Part shown: positions 26,601-36,369 of the stretch, piece by piece
Numbering within the stretch: position 1 is the stretch's first letter
Layout: each line of letters opens with the position of its first letter
From: Brachionus manjavacas
Taxonomy: Eukaryota; Rotifera; Eurotatoria; Ploima; Brachionidae
Reading direction: 5' to 3'
DNA: 64,000 nucleotides
NCBI GenBank assembly: GCA_019054805.1
Contig: JAHQIY010000012.1
Span: 3,038,001 to 3,102,000, forward strand
Program-made: the position numbers and the translations under genes
Notes under the pieces: model-generated
Told to the model about the DNA's origin: nothing
Databases searched by the model: none
The model's input: only the letters and a program-made list of their open reading frames with translations

Positions 26601-29600
26601 AAAAAATGGGATCTCACTCAAAACACACTCGGAAATTTATATAAATCTTTAGTCGGATCAATTTTAGACTATTCTTTTCCTTGCTTGAATTCATTTTCAG
26701 AAAATAATATCAAAAAACTACTAGCAATTGAGCACACAGCAGTAAGATCTACCCCTTAGTTAAAATATGATACTCCCTCCAACATGTTGCATCATGACGC
26801 TTTTAATAAACTTAAATTACAGTCTCGAATCGGCTTTTTAAGCTGAGTGAGAGATATGTTGAGGCAGGATTGAGTCATTCTATTCCATTGGTAGTAAGAC
26901 TGGTGGAGGAATACAAAGAAGGTTTCGAATCGAGATAAATTGAATACCCGACTCCATTATGTAATTGCTACCTTACTATTTCCTCCTTTTTTTCCTGAAA
27001 CCTGAACTATGTAAAAATTTGCCACATGTAACAATCTATGTCTTCTAAGCTTTCATTTTTTTTTAACTCATTTACTTTATTTTGATTTTGATTTTTTTGT
27101 TTAATTTATTCTGAAGGAGCCCTAGCTCGGTACAGAAAACAAAAAAAAAAAAAAAAAAAACGAATATTACATTTTTCTTTTTTTAGACGGACTTTTTAAA
27201 GGGGTGAATTTTTAGGCCAATTCGGTTAATAAGGCAACACCCCATTAGGACCAAAATTCACACAATAAACCTTGAAAATAACTCATTTAACTCATAATAA
27301 CCTTTGTCAAAATACATGACCACCCCATCTGTGTGATTTTCAGGGCTAACCGGTTGAAATAATTGTCTAATTGGGTTAACAGGATTAACCGAATTACTCC
27401 TCATCCCATTAACCCCAGCAGCTAACCGGGTGACCCAAAAATTTTGGACTAAATGGGTGATTAAATTTCGCATTTTCTATCCTTACTGAGTCTTTAGGAA
27501 AATTATCAAAAAAATAGGTGACCCGGTTTTAAACTTTTTAGTTGATAAAAGTTTTCGAATTCAACTATTTATTCTTAAAGATCTTGTTCTTTCTCACAAA
27601 GCATTTCATCTAGTTCCGAACCATTTCAATGGGATTTAGATCTGGGGATCGTGGTGGAAACCGGATCTTTTAACATTTTTTTAATTTTTTATGTTAAAAT
27701 ATTTCTTAGCTTTGTTTTATCCAGTTAGTTTTTTATTAACAAATAATTTCTACACTCGATTGATGCATGTTTTGGATAGTTGTCTTGATGTATATCTAAA
27801 AAAGGCGACAATTTAATTCCTTTTGCAGATGCAAATATAGGATAAGACTTTATCTAGTTAAAAAATTTCATTTTGGGATCTAATATTTTATCTTTTCTAA
27901 TATTAATAGTTTTGGATGAAATCATGATAGAAAAAGGGCATTGTGAATTTTGGTACAAAAAACAAATACAAAATATAAAAAATGCCAAAGATCAGGTTCT
28001 GAAGGAGAAAAACATGTCCTGTAAATTGTAGCAACTGAAACATCCTTTGTACCACCATTATACTGATTCTGAAAAACTCTGCAATACATCTGCATAATTC
28101 AGAATTTTGTGAAGTTTAGTACAAAAACAGAAACAAAATATAAATTACACCAGAGATTTGATTTGGATAAACCAAAAAGTATTCTGTATATTAGTGAACT
28201 TAAATTCAGCGCAAAGACAACTTAAGATGATGCAACTATTCTGCAGAGTAATTTAAGCATACTTAAATGTAATCGGATTTTTTAGTAATTTTTGCAGGGG
28301 TTATTTGGGTGGTCCATTTTATGAAATTTTTAGCTTACTTTTTGTTTTTTTTTATGAATATACAAAAAATGAGGTCTTTGATCATCGATATGACTTCAAT
28401 TAGAGACACTTTTTTCTGTGCTGAATATTTTTTTTTAATTAATAAAAAAAAAATTTTCAAGACACATTTAGAACATAACAAAAGTTTAAAATTCTATACT
28501 TTTGGGTTGCTTAGTGTGAATTTAAATGTGGTTTAAATGTTTAAAATCTTCATAAATTTCTATAAAATTGATCTCTCTTCAATGAGCATGAGATGTAATA
28601 GGAATTATGCGTAGAATTTGGGGCCTGCAACTGCAGTTTTACAGAGGAGAATAGCGAGTATACGCTTAGAAAAAGATTTTGTTAGAAATTGCACGAAACA
28701 TTCTAAATGAACAGAGTTGCAGACGATTGGAACAAGCTTAGTAACAAATTGATTGAAGTAAAAACTGTAAATGGTTTAAAAGAGCGGTGTGACATGTTAA
28801 AGCTACATAGAGTTAGGAATAAACTTTAAAATACGCTAAGTATGCAATTCAACTTTCCGTAGCTCAACAATAATAATAATAGTTGCTCTTTATGCTTTAT
28901 TAAAATTATTTATATGCTCATTAAGACAAAATATGCGTCACAACCCAAAATATACTCAAAAAAATGTTTACAGTCTCTGGTAATAACAGAAATGAAAAAT
29001 ACAGCCTAATGGAATTTAAAAAAATCAGGGAAATAAGAATCAAAGGTCTATGCACATTTCAATTTGGACAAAAAAAAGATAAAACTCGAAAATGAAAGAA
29101 ACAATTAGAAATAAATTAAATTAAATTTTACTGTCTAAAGAATGAAATAATGTGATATATTACTAAAAAAATAAAATTTTGTTAAAAATTCAGTACTTTA
29201 ATTCTTTTATGCATAAAATAGACCCAGGATATAGTTACATTGATCCCATAGAGTAAAATCTAAAAATTTTAATAATACCTGAAATAAATGTTTAATTTTG
29301 ATGATGTAAACGGATAAAATTCCAGATCAACTGAACTCTGTAAAGTATTTGTGAACGAAATGCCGGGGTAAGGACGGATTTGAATTCGACTAAATAAAAA
29401 ATTAGCTGAAGAGTTGAAAAAACTTCAAATCAAAAATACAAATCAATAAAATTGGCAAATTTGAGTCCAGTCAATTGAACACCACTGACAGTTTGTGGAG
29501 AGAATGAAACAGTTTGGCCGATACATCTGACTAATGGTGATTGATCTCCCTCATTAATCCTTGAAGACAAAAAATGTCTACTTTTAATTTTTATCAATTT

Positions 29601-30069
29601 TAAGTTACTTAAAATCGATCTGAATTTCCTTTGAACTGTTTAAATTGGAGTCGGAAAATTCAGTAAAATTCAAATCAGCATAAAGATCAACATTGCTTGA
29701 ATTTTGGCTACAAATTATTTTAACCTTGAATAGACTAGAATTAAAAGACTAGAATTTAATTTACAATAAACTAAAAAAAACTAACCGATGCTGGCTGATT
29801 TAAAATAACGCTTGAATTTCCCGTTAAAAATTTTAAATTAATTTTTATCTTCAAAGATCTCTGGTCTTCAATTGAACCATTTTGCCAATTATAAGTCAAT
29901 TGAATCGGGGACACAGAGCCATCATTGTTTTGGTAATTGAGATTAGCGATCAAGTCTTCACCCCGACTTACACTGACTGAAATAAACAAATTTAAAATAT
30001 AAAAATTTTTTTTTCGAACTTACGTAAAATTAAAAACAACAAAATTTTTTTTTCAACCCTTTCAATCAT
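14653..30069 (-). CDS. TCTN: Tectonic family protein (ciliary transition zone)
   Basis: Twelve minus-strand exons, all with GT-AG sites and matching phases, give 1057 residues: 30069-30024, 29976-29786, 29724-29609, 29559-29440, 29389-29279, 24979-24868, 24817-24703, 22477-22280, 22228-22113, 22060-21623, 21569-21431 and 16124-14653. The start MIERVEKKILLFLIL is a signal peptide. Exon 10 holds the family hallmark CTCDTTLNICDADCCCDNSC (about residues 452-471). Exon 12 holds YVNGKPIISGF and the rest of the DUF1619 region. No C-terminal membrane helix is visible. Tectonics join the MKS/B9 complex that gates the ciliary membrane. The known paralogues are about 600-700 residues; this one has an extra N-terminal half of beta-rich, N-glycosylation-rich sequence. 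Which of TCTN1-3 it matches is not decided. Introns 5, 7 and 11 are swollen by transposons. Confidence 0.9.
16369..17451 (+). mobile_element. Foldback TIR element with near-identical 360-bp arms
   Basis: 16369-16729 and 17092-17451 are inverse copies differing only at a few bases and homopolymer lengths. Each arm contains ATTAATACCCAAAGT twice, itself inverted, giving four copies. The 362-bp centre holds the + strand end of an ORF, VVVLNKDGSVRKPLGRKKGS plus a short Lys/Asn/Ser tail and stop at about 16985, a basic AT-hook-like tail. No target duplication was found. It sits in the last intron of Tectonic. The arm identity implies recent mobility or gene conversion. Confidence 0.85.
17994..18979. 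mobile_element. hAT MITE with 8-bp TSD ATTAACAC
   Basis: The target duplication ATTAACAC is perfect at 17986-17993 and 18980-18987. The ends are TAGTGTTGATG and CATCCAACACTA. The subterminal zones are rich in ACGGGCC/GGCCCGT words, making this one of the most GC-rich parts of the window. The centre (18320-18490) has two diverged copies of an 80-bp unit. No transposase is encoded. An 8-bp duplication with TAGTGTTG ends fits the hAT superfamily. Confidence 0.87.
19140..19420 (+). pseudogene. hAT transposase N-terminal BED-finger remnant
   Basis: The + strand reads CVTCKEKIKDF, then TNTSNFFRHSKKCN, then EIFERLRLK. The CxxC...HxxxC spacing with a TSNFxRH core is a BED finger. It is preceded at 19142 by GACTTGACTTTGACTTTGAC, a hAT-end repeat. 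It is degraded and has no catalytic part here. Confidence 0.55.
19520..19740 (-). mobile_element. LINE-A 3' UTR fragment
   Basis: GAGCTAGTGCTCCTTCAGAG at 19531 is the conserved LINE-A end motif in inverse orientation. It is followed by about 200 bp of A-rich UTR. No coding is left. Confidence 0.55.
19826..20400 (+). mobile_element. hAT end repeats and C-terminal transposase remnant
   Basis: 19826-19885 is a hAT-type terminus with GACTTGGACTTGACTTGAGA and then ACAACTC. Just after it the + strand reads ELEINLRNRFESIFTLNDIG, ILKASFLDPFFK and, at about 20195-20310, WLRKNSRFPDLYLIALKYLS followed by IPASSGPIKRTFS. This is the hAT dimerisation region (LYLIALKYLSIPASS type). Stops and frame changes make it a pseudogene. 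It lies in the last Tectonic intron. Confidence 0.7.
20672..20850 (-). mobile_element. LINE-A 3' UTR
   Basis: (TTTA)n is followed by TTTTCTGTACCGAGCTAAAG at 20693, then CTCCCTCAGAATAAATT and the family's A-rich UTR. Only the last 180 bp are present, in inverse orientation. Confidence 0.75.
20947..21152 (+). CDS. Unassigned acidic ORF end with CxxC...C zinc motif
   Basis: An open + frame without a clear start reads EIQSSNIAPKGIDSDDDDAS and on to LCDKCGAKIIKRR, YWACSNKCGKI and a stop at 21152. Two CxxC-type pairs suggest a C-terminal zinc ribbon. Downstream (21170-21350) are repeated TTTGGTGT/ATTTGGGGT words like subterminal transposon repeats. It is more likely a transposon ORF end than a host exon; it lies in the Tectonic intron. 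The family is unknown. Confidence 0.35.
22840..23900 (+). pseudogene. C48 (Ulp1-like) peptidase remnant of a transposon, interrupted
   Basis: Before the insertion at 23081, the + strand shows a stretch with KNFKTDHFIPLMDAYNRQY and then the catalytic-cysteine motif NKDCGLFA. After it come LGYALSLAMNLDPG and IKKFRDEY, the usual sequence following that motif. Ulp1-like peptidases of this form are carried by several DNA transposon groups. The copy is broken and old. Which element it came from is not clear. It sits in Tectonic intron 7. Confidence 0.55.
23081..23713. mobile_element. TIR element inserted in the C48 remnant, 8-bp TSD
   Basis: TATTTGCC is duplicated at 23073-23080 and 23714-23721. 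The ends are GGTCTATTGTAAATTGTTGT and the inverse of GATTTATTGTAAATTAATGT. The subterminal zones repeat TTAACATTA/TAATGTTAA. On the minus strand near 23300-23228 is MEDSEEIIYIESNFGIEKV, an acidic N-terminus-like scrap. An 8-bp duplication fits hAT or P-type elements; the superfamily is open. Confidence 0.85.
23901..24702. other. Tectonic intron 7, nothing recognised
   Basis: AT-rich sequence between the C48 remnant and the acceptor-side Tectonic exon at 24703. No ORF, repeat pair or RNA was identified. Confidence 0.4.
24980..26415. other. Tectonic intron 5, unassigned part
   Basis: AT-rich. A 192-bp minus ORF (25957-25766) looks random. No terminal repeats were matched. 4.3 kb of transposon-laden intron separates Tectonic exons 5 and 6. 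Confidence 0.4.
26416..27160 (+). mobile_element. LINE-A 3' part
   Basis: A 5'-truncated copy. Its + strand gives KESDNLNLKIYGNRI, then IKFLGIKFDSKLNFNILV, LKERCNKRLNIIKIL-type text, GSILDYSFPCLNSF and VRSTP, nearly the same as the 31944-33985 copy. The UTR ends with CTGAAGGAGCCCTAGCTCGG, TACAGAAAAC and poly-A. The good agreement with its sister implies a fairly recent insertion. It is antisense to Tectonic. Confidence 0.85.
27600..27850 (-). pseudogene. Tc1/mariner transposase fragment
   Basis: The minus strand has QDNYPKHASIECRNYL at about 27790-27740, the catalytic QDNDPKH motif with Asp kept. It also has PRSPDLNPIEMV at about 27662-27628, the next signature. Between them the frame is broken. 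It is a remnant of the DDE domain only, in Tectonic intron 5. Confidence 0.75.
28540..28882 (+). mobile_element. LINE-C (L2/CR1-like) 3' end
   Basis: The + strand reads RVADDWNKLSNKLIEVKTVN and then GLKERCDML, the C-terminal pattern RVVxxWNxLP...FKxxLD of L2/CR1 LINEs. It closes with an AATAATAATAAT microsatellite tail at 28868, as L2-type elements do. The upstream part is frame-broken. Confidence 0.6.
28883..29278. other. Tectonic intron 5, proximal part
   Basis: AT-rich sequence between the LINE tail and the donor of Tectonic exon 5 (GTATTATT, reading minus from 29278). Nothing recognised. Confidence 0.4.
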
Positions 30070-30640
30070 TTTTTAGTTTTTGTTCTGATCTTGTTTTCCC
30101 TTCTCAGTTATTTTGAATGTTGAATTATTTTTGAAAAATGACCTTAATGCGGTTGCTAGGCAACGCAATTTTAAATATCGAAAATTTAACATCATTTGTC
30201 TTATTTTTTTAAATCTGTTTATATTTTTTAAGCTGTCAAATTAAAAAATTAAATTTAAAATTAACACAATCAACTGTCATTTATTAAGACACAACCCGAT
30301 TTTTGATTGTAATTAGGACAGGTGTTTGAATTTGAAATTTGGAACGGATAACTTTAAAGACATCAAAAAGAGAACTAATTACCAAATTTTTAAAAATGGA
30401 AAAATATTATGAATCCAAAAAATAAAGATTTTTGACAAATTTATAAAAAATTGACTTAAATCCAGCTTTTGTTTATTTTCTCTTTCTAATAATTAAAAAA
30501 TTTCTTGCTCAATTTTAGGTAAAAAAAAGAGAATTTTTGTCACAAAAAGTAAAAAAGTTTAATAAAATAAAATTTTACTGAAAAATGATATACTTTTTAG
30601 AGCTTTTTTTTTTTAAAAAAACGATTGTATGATTTTCCAT
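30070..30640. promoter_or_regulatory. Upstream region of Tectonic
   Basis: About 570 bp lies 5' of the Tectonic start. It includes GTTGCTAGGCAACGCAA at 30154, a GTTGCY-RGGCAAC inverted half-site pair matching the RFX X-box that drives ciliary genes. The X-box lies about 85 bp upstream of the ATG, inside the usual window. No TATA box was picked out. The match is read from the sequence; binding is inferred. Confidence 0.75.
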
Positions 30641-31340
30641 CGAAAAATTATCGAAATTCTTATTTTTATTATAGAATATGGATAATTTAAATTTTTCAAA
30701 ATTTTTTGACGAAATTTGCCGTTTTTTTGCGTAAATTCAGTAAAAAGCCTTAGACTTCACTTTTTTTTAGCTTAAATGTAATTTTGCCTTTTAAAAAAAC
30801 TATTTTAATATTAAAGACTTTATCTCAGTAGATAAACTTTTTTTTATTGCCAAAAAAATAGTTTAAATGACCTCTAAACTCGAAAATTTATTTTAAAATT
30901 AAACGAACAAGATTAATTATTTTATTTAAAGTAATTATTTTTTTATAATGATCAGGAATTGATTAATTAATAAATTTTCAAGTCATAATATTGAAATTTT
31001 TATTGTCTAAAGTCCTTCATTGACTTCTTTTTGGTCTATATCTTTATCTAGCAATTGCTTGAGTGCCTTGAGTGTCCATAATACTAACAAAACTTCTATT
31101 AGATTCATTTTCAAAATCAAGCATTTTAAAATTTGGTGAAAAAATTCTATTGTAATTTTGGAAATAATTCATCAATTTTATTAACCAATTTTGTTAGGTT
31201 GAATCTTCTAAATTTATTCATAATTTAATAAAAATAAAAATAATTTTTTCTATACCCAAAAAAAATTTAAATATTCTATTATGACTTCTAAACTGCAAAA
31301 TACTCAGCGCCTTTTTATTTTTGCATGTAGCATTCATATA
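30640..31340. repeat. Dispersed repeat X, copy 1
   Basis: Shares blocks with 38760-39500 in the same order and strand: TTATTATAGAATATGGATAATTTAAA, AGACTTTATC..., AATGACYTCTA and TATATCTTTATCTAGCAA followed by TGCTTGAG. It has no coding and no clear ends. It is an old interspersed repeat of unknown class. Confidence 0.5.
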
Positions 31341-31943
31341 AAGTATATCTATTATAATGATTGAAAAAGTAATTTCAGTAACTAAAACAATTTTAAGCTT
31401 TAAAAAATTGTAAAATTATTAGAAAAAAAATGAAAAGAATTTTTTTTTTGGACTTTTTATATTTTTTTATCTAAAAAAATTCAGCCCTTCAAATTTTTAA
31501 TTTTTAATTTCAGCTATTAATTTTTTTAAAAAATTCTTGCCTATTTCCAGCACGGTGATAAAAAGAAATGGCTGGTTAAGAAGAACATACCTGAAAAAAG
31601 GAGCAATTTGTTTTTTGAAGAAAAGTTGATGACGTGATAAGTCGATCTAAAGTTCTTAGTGAATAAGGATACTTTATTTATAATTCCAAACAGAATTGTA
31701 TTCAAGTCAAAAGTCAATGGTAAATCAGAACATGATTTAGCTATATTTTAAGTCAAGTCAAATATAAATTTAAGAAAAAATTTAATTTAAGAACAATAAA
31801 ATTCTTATATTGTTAGCACAAAAAAGTATAGTTCAAAAAAAATTTGAAGCAGTTTTAATTCTCAGGTATAATGAACTATTAATTCATGAAAATGTTAAAC
31901 AAAATAGAATTAGGTGAATTAGATCAAATGAGCAATATTCACT

Positions 31944-33985
31944 ATTATTTATTTATTTATTTGTTTTCTGTACCGAGCTAGGGCTCCTTCAGAATAAATT
32001 AAAAAAATCAAAATCAAAATAAAATTAAAGTTAATAAAATGAGATAAAAAAATCAAAATAAAGTAAATAAGCTAAAAAAAAAAAAGCTTAGAAGACATAG
32101 ATTGTTACATGTGGCAAATTTTTACATAGTTCAGGTTTCAGGAAAAAAAGGAGGAAATAGTAAGGTAGCAATTACATAATGGAGTCGGGTATTTAATTTA
32201 TCTCGATTCGAAATCTTCTTTGTATTTTTCCACCAGTCTTACAACCAATGGAATAGAATGACTCAGTTCTGACTCAACATATCTCTCACTCAACTTAAAA
32301 AGCCGATTCGAGACTGTAATTTAAGTTTATTAAAAGCCTCATGATGCAACATGTTGGAGGGAGTATCATATTTTGACTAAGGGATAGATCTGACTACTGT
32401 ATGCTCAATCGCTAGTAATTTTTTTGATATTATTTTCTGAAAATGAATTCAGGCAAGGAAAAGAATAGTCTAAAATTGATCCGACTAAAGATTTAAATGA
32501 ATATTCTAGTGTGTTTTGATTGAGACCCCATTTTTTATTTGACAATATCTTAATAATATTTAACCTTTTATTGCAGCGTTCTTTGATTTCGTCTACTAGT
32601 ATATTAAAGTTTAACTTAGAGTCAAATTTAATGCCAAGAAACTTGATGTCTTTTTGGCTCACTATTCTGTTTCCATAAATTTTTAGGTTTAGACTATCAC
32701 CCTCTTTTTTGTACCTAGAAAAGACTACTGAACACGACTTTTCAAATGATATCTTCATTTTCCATTTAATCAGCCATTGTTCTAGTTCGTTGTTGTATTT
32801 ATTTATCTTATTTTCTAAGTTCCTCTTTTTGTTATAAATGAAGAATGTAACTAGATCATCCGCGAAAAGCAGAGAGTATTCATTATTTGTTATGTTTCTT
32901 TTGGGGATGTCATTAATATAAAAATAAAAGAGGACTAATTACTTAGCCTTGAGGAACATCTGCAGTTATTTGTTATTCTTCGCTCAAGTGGTCATTTACA
33001 TTTACCTTAAATGTCCTACTGTCTAAAAAGGATCTAATCCAGTTAGTCAAGTAATGAGGTGGATTCAATTTAATCAATTTAAAAAGTAGACCTTCATGCC
33101 AAACCCTATCGAAGGCTTTAGAAATATCAAAAAAAAGGCCACAAACTCTTTTTTTTCTATTAAATAATTCCACAATTTTTTGAATTAAAAAGAATAGATT
33201 ATCTGATGTTCGCCGGTGTTTCCTAAATCCAGATTGCTCCTGGATAAGGAGTGAATTTTGTTCCAAAAAATTGTATAATCTTGAATAAACTATACGTTCC
33301 AGTAACTTTCCTAAACAACTCGTTATACTAATTGGTCTATAATTTAAAGGATCTTATAAATTAGAGGTCTTTTTTTTGAATCATAGTAATGTTCGAAGTT
33401 TTCCACGCTTTCGGGACCTTACCTTCTCTAAGAGATAAATTAAAAAGTTCTTTGATTTCCATTAATGAATTTCTAGGTAATTTTTTTAACATAAAGTTAT
33501 GTAATTGGTCAGGTCTTGATGCCGCTTCACTTTTCAATCTTTTTAAAGTCATAATTAATTCATTTAAGCAAATTGGATCATTAAAATTACACTGATCATA
33601 ATTTCTAAAAAAATTCAGAGTTAGAATTAAGTATTTCGAAATCTTTCTTAGTATCAATTAAATCTAAAAATTGAAGATAAGAGTTCTCCCTTTTCTTCAT
33701 TAGTTTTAAATTCCTTGTCATTTGAAATAAAATTTGGGATTAAATTTGATCCTTTTTTTTGTTCTAAATTTATTTATTTTTTTCCAAAAAGGCCTACTTG
33801 TTAGTGGGTCTTCCCATCTTCTTGATAAAGTCAAACCAATTTTGATTCCAGAAATTTTTTAAAGAGGCCTTTAACTCAAAAGTAAGTTGATTAAATTTTT
33901 GCTTGAGCTTTTGACAGTGAGTTTTTTGGAAGCTTCTTCTTACCTTCCTGCGTTCTTTTATCAGAATAACATTTATCCGAAGTTC
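31944..33985 (-). mobile_element. LINE-A, longest copy (5'-truncated)
   Basis: On the minus strand, from high to low coordinates: a linker (FWNQNWFDFIKKMG), LKSEAASRPDQLHNFMLKKL, then GFRKHRRTSDNLFFLIQKIV and FFDISKAFDRVWHEGLLFKL. The palm follows, with SPLLFYIYINDIP and the catalytic LLFADDLVTFF, then KISFEKSCSVVFSRYKK, IKFLGIKFDSKLNF and GSILDYSFPCLNSF. The 3' UTR ends in CTCCTTCAGAATAAATT read inversely and (TTTA)n. The domain order fits the CR1/Jockey group. The endonuclease is missing and there are a few frame breaks, so it is a dead copy. Confidence 0.87.
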
Positions 33986-34135
33986 AGAGATATTTCTCTC
34001 AAAGACTGGCTTGAAAATGACAACTGTGACTCTGGTTATCAAATAATTAATGATGAATAGATAGTCAAATCTACAATTGAATCAAGTGAAGGCGAAAGTG
34101 AAAATGAAGAATCGGACGAAAAAGTTCAGTTGACA
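33985..34135 (+). pseudogene. Possible pogo/Tigger-like transposase C-terminal scrap
   Basis: The + strand reads ISLKDWLENDNCDSGYQIIN, then DE, one stop, and IVKSTIESSEGESENEESDE. A Trp-Leu start followed by an EIV-type turn and an acidic Ser/Glu run is how pogo/Tigger transposases end. It is short and lacks catalytic residues, so this is tentative. The LINE-A copy stops right beside it. Confidence 0.3.
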
Positions 34136-34139
34136 CCCG

Positions 34140-34625
34140 TCTTATGGGAATAAATGCAGAAAAAAAATTTAACCCCAATAAAACAAAAGTTTTTAGCTTT
34201 GGTGTTCAATTATTTAAGTCGGTTTTCCACCTAAATGAATCCGAACTTAACGAAGCAAATCAGATAGAATACATTTATTATAGACTCAAATCTTTACCTT
34301 AACACACAGGCAGTTATAAATTTTAAAAAAGTTCAGAGCAGCTTTTTCGGTATTTCATATCTTCACCTAAATTCAAATCATTTGTATGCAAAATATATTG
34401 TTTATATAAATTCACCTATGGTCTCGAGGCTCTAACTCTTAAATCGACCACAAAGGATTCAATAAATAAATTACAAAATAACTAAATAAGACAAATGTTT
34501 GGTGCAAAACCCTTTAGTCACATATCAGGAGTTTCTTATTTATTTATTTTTTCTTTTCTTTTGATTTTTGTAATTTTTTAATTTTTACTTCTCCTAATAG
34601 GAGGTTAATAAATAATTAAATAAAC
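34140..34625 (+). mobile_element. LINE-B-like 3' end
   Basis: The + strand reads FNPNKTKVFSFG, NQIEYIYYRLKSLP, then FTYGLEALTLKST and IRQMFGAKPFSH. These correspond to the thumb region of LINE reverse transcriptases (NxxKT, YLG, YGLE). It closes in an A/T-rich tail, TTAATAAATAATTAAATAAA. The frame is broken. It resembles the 39571-40850 family in layout, but clade assignment is uncertain. Confidence 0.45.
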
Positions 34626-36369
34626 AATTCATTCTCTTCTTTACTTTTCAAACTTTTCTATCCTAAAAAATTTTTTTTCTGATTAAGTTAAAGCTTTCAA
34701 ATTAATTGCCACAAAAAGAATTTTATTTATTTTAAAAGCGAACTGCTAAAATCTACCATTTACTAACAAATTAATTAGACCTAGATATTTTTGATTAAAA
34801 AAATTAGATAATCTTAAAAAAAATTTTTTGAATTTATATGCAGTCTTTGGCAAATTTTGCCTATTCAAAACAATCATTGTATACAACTACTATCTAAATC
34901 CAGAGTGATGATTTACAAGTCTGCCCAAAACCAACTGCATTCAGCAAGCTACTTCGCGAAAGATAAGACAAAAGCGAACCAGATTTAATTACTAGAAAGA
35001 GGTCTGCAAATGGCTCTCGGTAAAAATCAGAATACGATTAAATAACGCCCAAACAAAGGTTCTATAAACAACCTGTGGACCATATATAAACTTAGAAATA
35101 ATTGCTTGGTAAACTGCTTAGTTTACAATAGATTACTTATATTATTTTCAAATTCTTGCTATTCATTTAGGCTCAAAAATATCTTGTCACTATTTTTTGT
35201 TGACTCAGGTAGGTTCGAAATTTTAGAGACAATGTCAACAAAGAGTCAAAGTAAAGCGCAAACACACACTTAAGAGGTATTTTTTATGTTTTTAGGCCAA
35301 ATTAATTTAAAATAATTCAAAAATAATTAAGTCCTTAGTTGAGTCATAATTGCTTGACCCAAGTTTTTAAATAGGAAATTTCAACTACACTTTTGTGTAA
35401 TTTATCGTGTATGGAAAGAAAATTATGTCAGATAGGTACTTGATTAAATAGAAAAGGATCTTAATAAGTTTAGAAATATTTTTTCTTTGTCTCAGAAAAG
35501 CTATCAAAGTTAAACAACTATTGAAGTTTTTCTAGAAAATTTCATATTCATCACAAAATAATTTATTATACAAAAGAGAAATTTTTTAATTAATAAGAAT
35601 TTTTTTTTCAATTTTTGTCTAATGAAAAAATTCAAAACTAGCCCAAGAAAGAATTTAGAAATCAATCATTGAAAAATTAATTTTTGCTAAATTTTGGTAA
35701 GAAATTTCATTTTCTTTGATTAAATACTCAAATTTATCTCGGTGCAGATCAAAAACTCAAATTTTTTTGTCAATTTTTTTTTCCATCAACTTAGTTTGAT
35801 TAAAACCTCAAAAACACATAAAACCCAAGGTTAAGTACTTGGTACTTTATTTACTTTAATGATACGATTGAATTATATATTTTAGAAATTACAGCTATTA
35901 GTGGCTTGTTCATTAAAATTTGGATTACAAGATGAATTTAACATGCTGGTCAAAGGAATTGAAGACGGACAAATGCAAAGTATCTCTTTTTAAATTTTGA
36001 AATTAATGTCTAGATGACAGATTCATTTAATATGAACATTTGAAGAGTGGGAGAAAGACCTTGGGGTTCTTGCATAAAATTCTAATACATAATGTTGAAC
36101 CAAGTTAGTAAATTTAATACATGGAATGATTAAAAATAATTTAAGGAAAATGCTTCATAAAAATAAAATATCTTTACCCAGCTAAGTCTAAAAACAGATC
36201 TGTAAAATCTGTAAAATCTTTTCCAGGGGCTACTTTATTTTTTTTTATTTTTTTAGTTAATAATCTAGTAAAAAAATTTGCTAAAAAATTTATTTAATTA
36301 TTTTTATCAAATTTTTTTTTTAATTTTTTGTGTTTGAATTAGAAAATGTATCTAATGGTTAAATTACAT
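34626..36369. other. Intergenic, no gene recognised
   Basis: AT-rich. A short open stretch near 35880-35990 (LVACSLKFGLQDEFNMLVKG) reads well but has no flanking exons or family match that I recognise. The stretch 34900-35080 is slightly richer in GC and unassigned. Confidence 0.35.

Noticed and set aside
27258-27473. 71-codon minus ORF rich in Val-Asn-Pro
   Set aside because: Arises from GGTTAACC-type repeats in a probable MITE; no domain, and the inverted ends could not be confirmed.
33794-34042. KKMGRPTNK as another AT-hook tail
   Set aside because: It is in the linker before the LINE-A reverse transcriptase, not a C-terminal tail of a TIR element.
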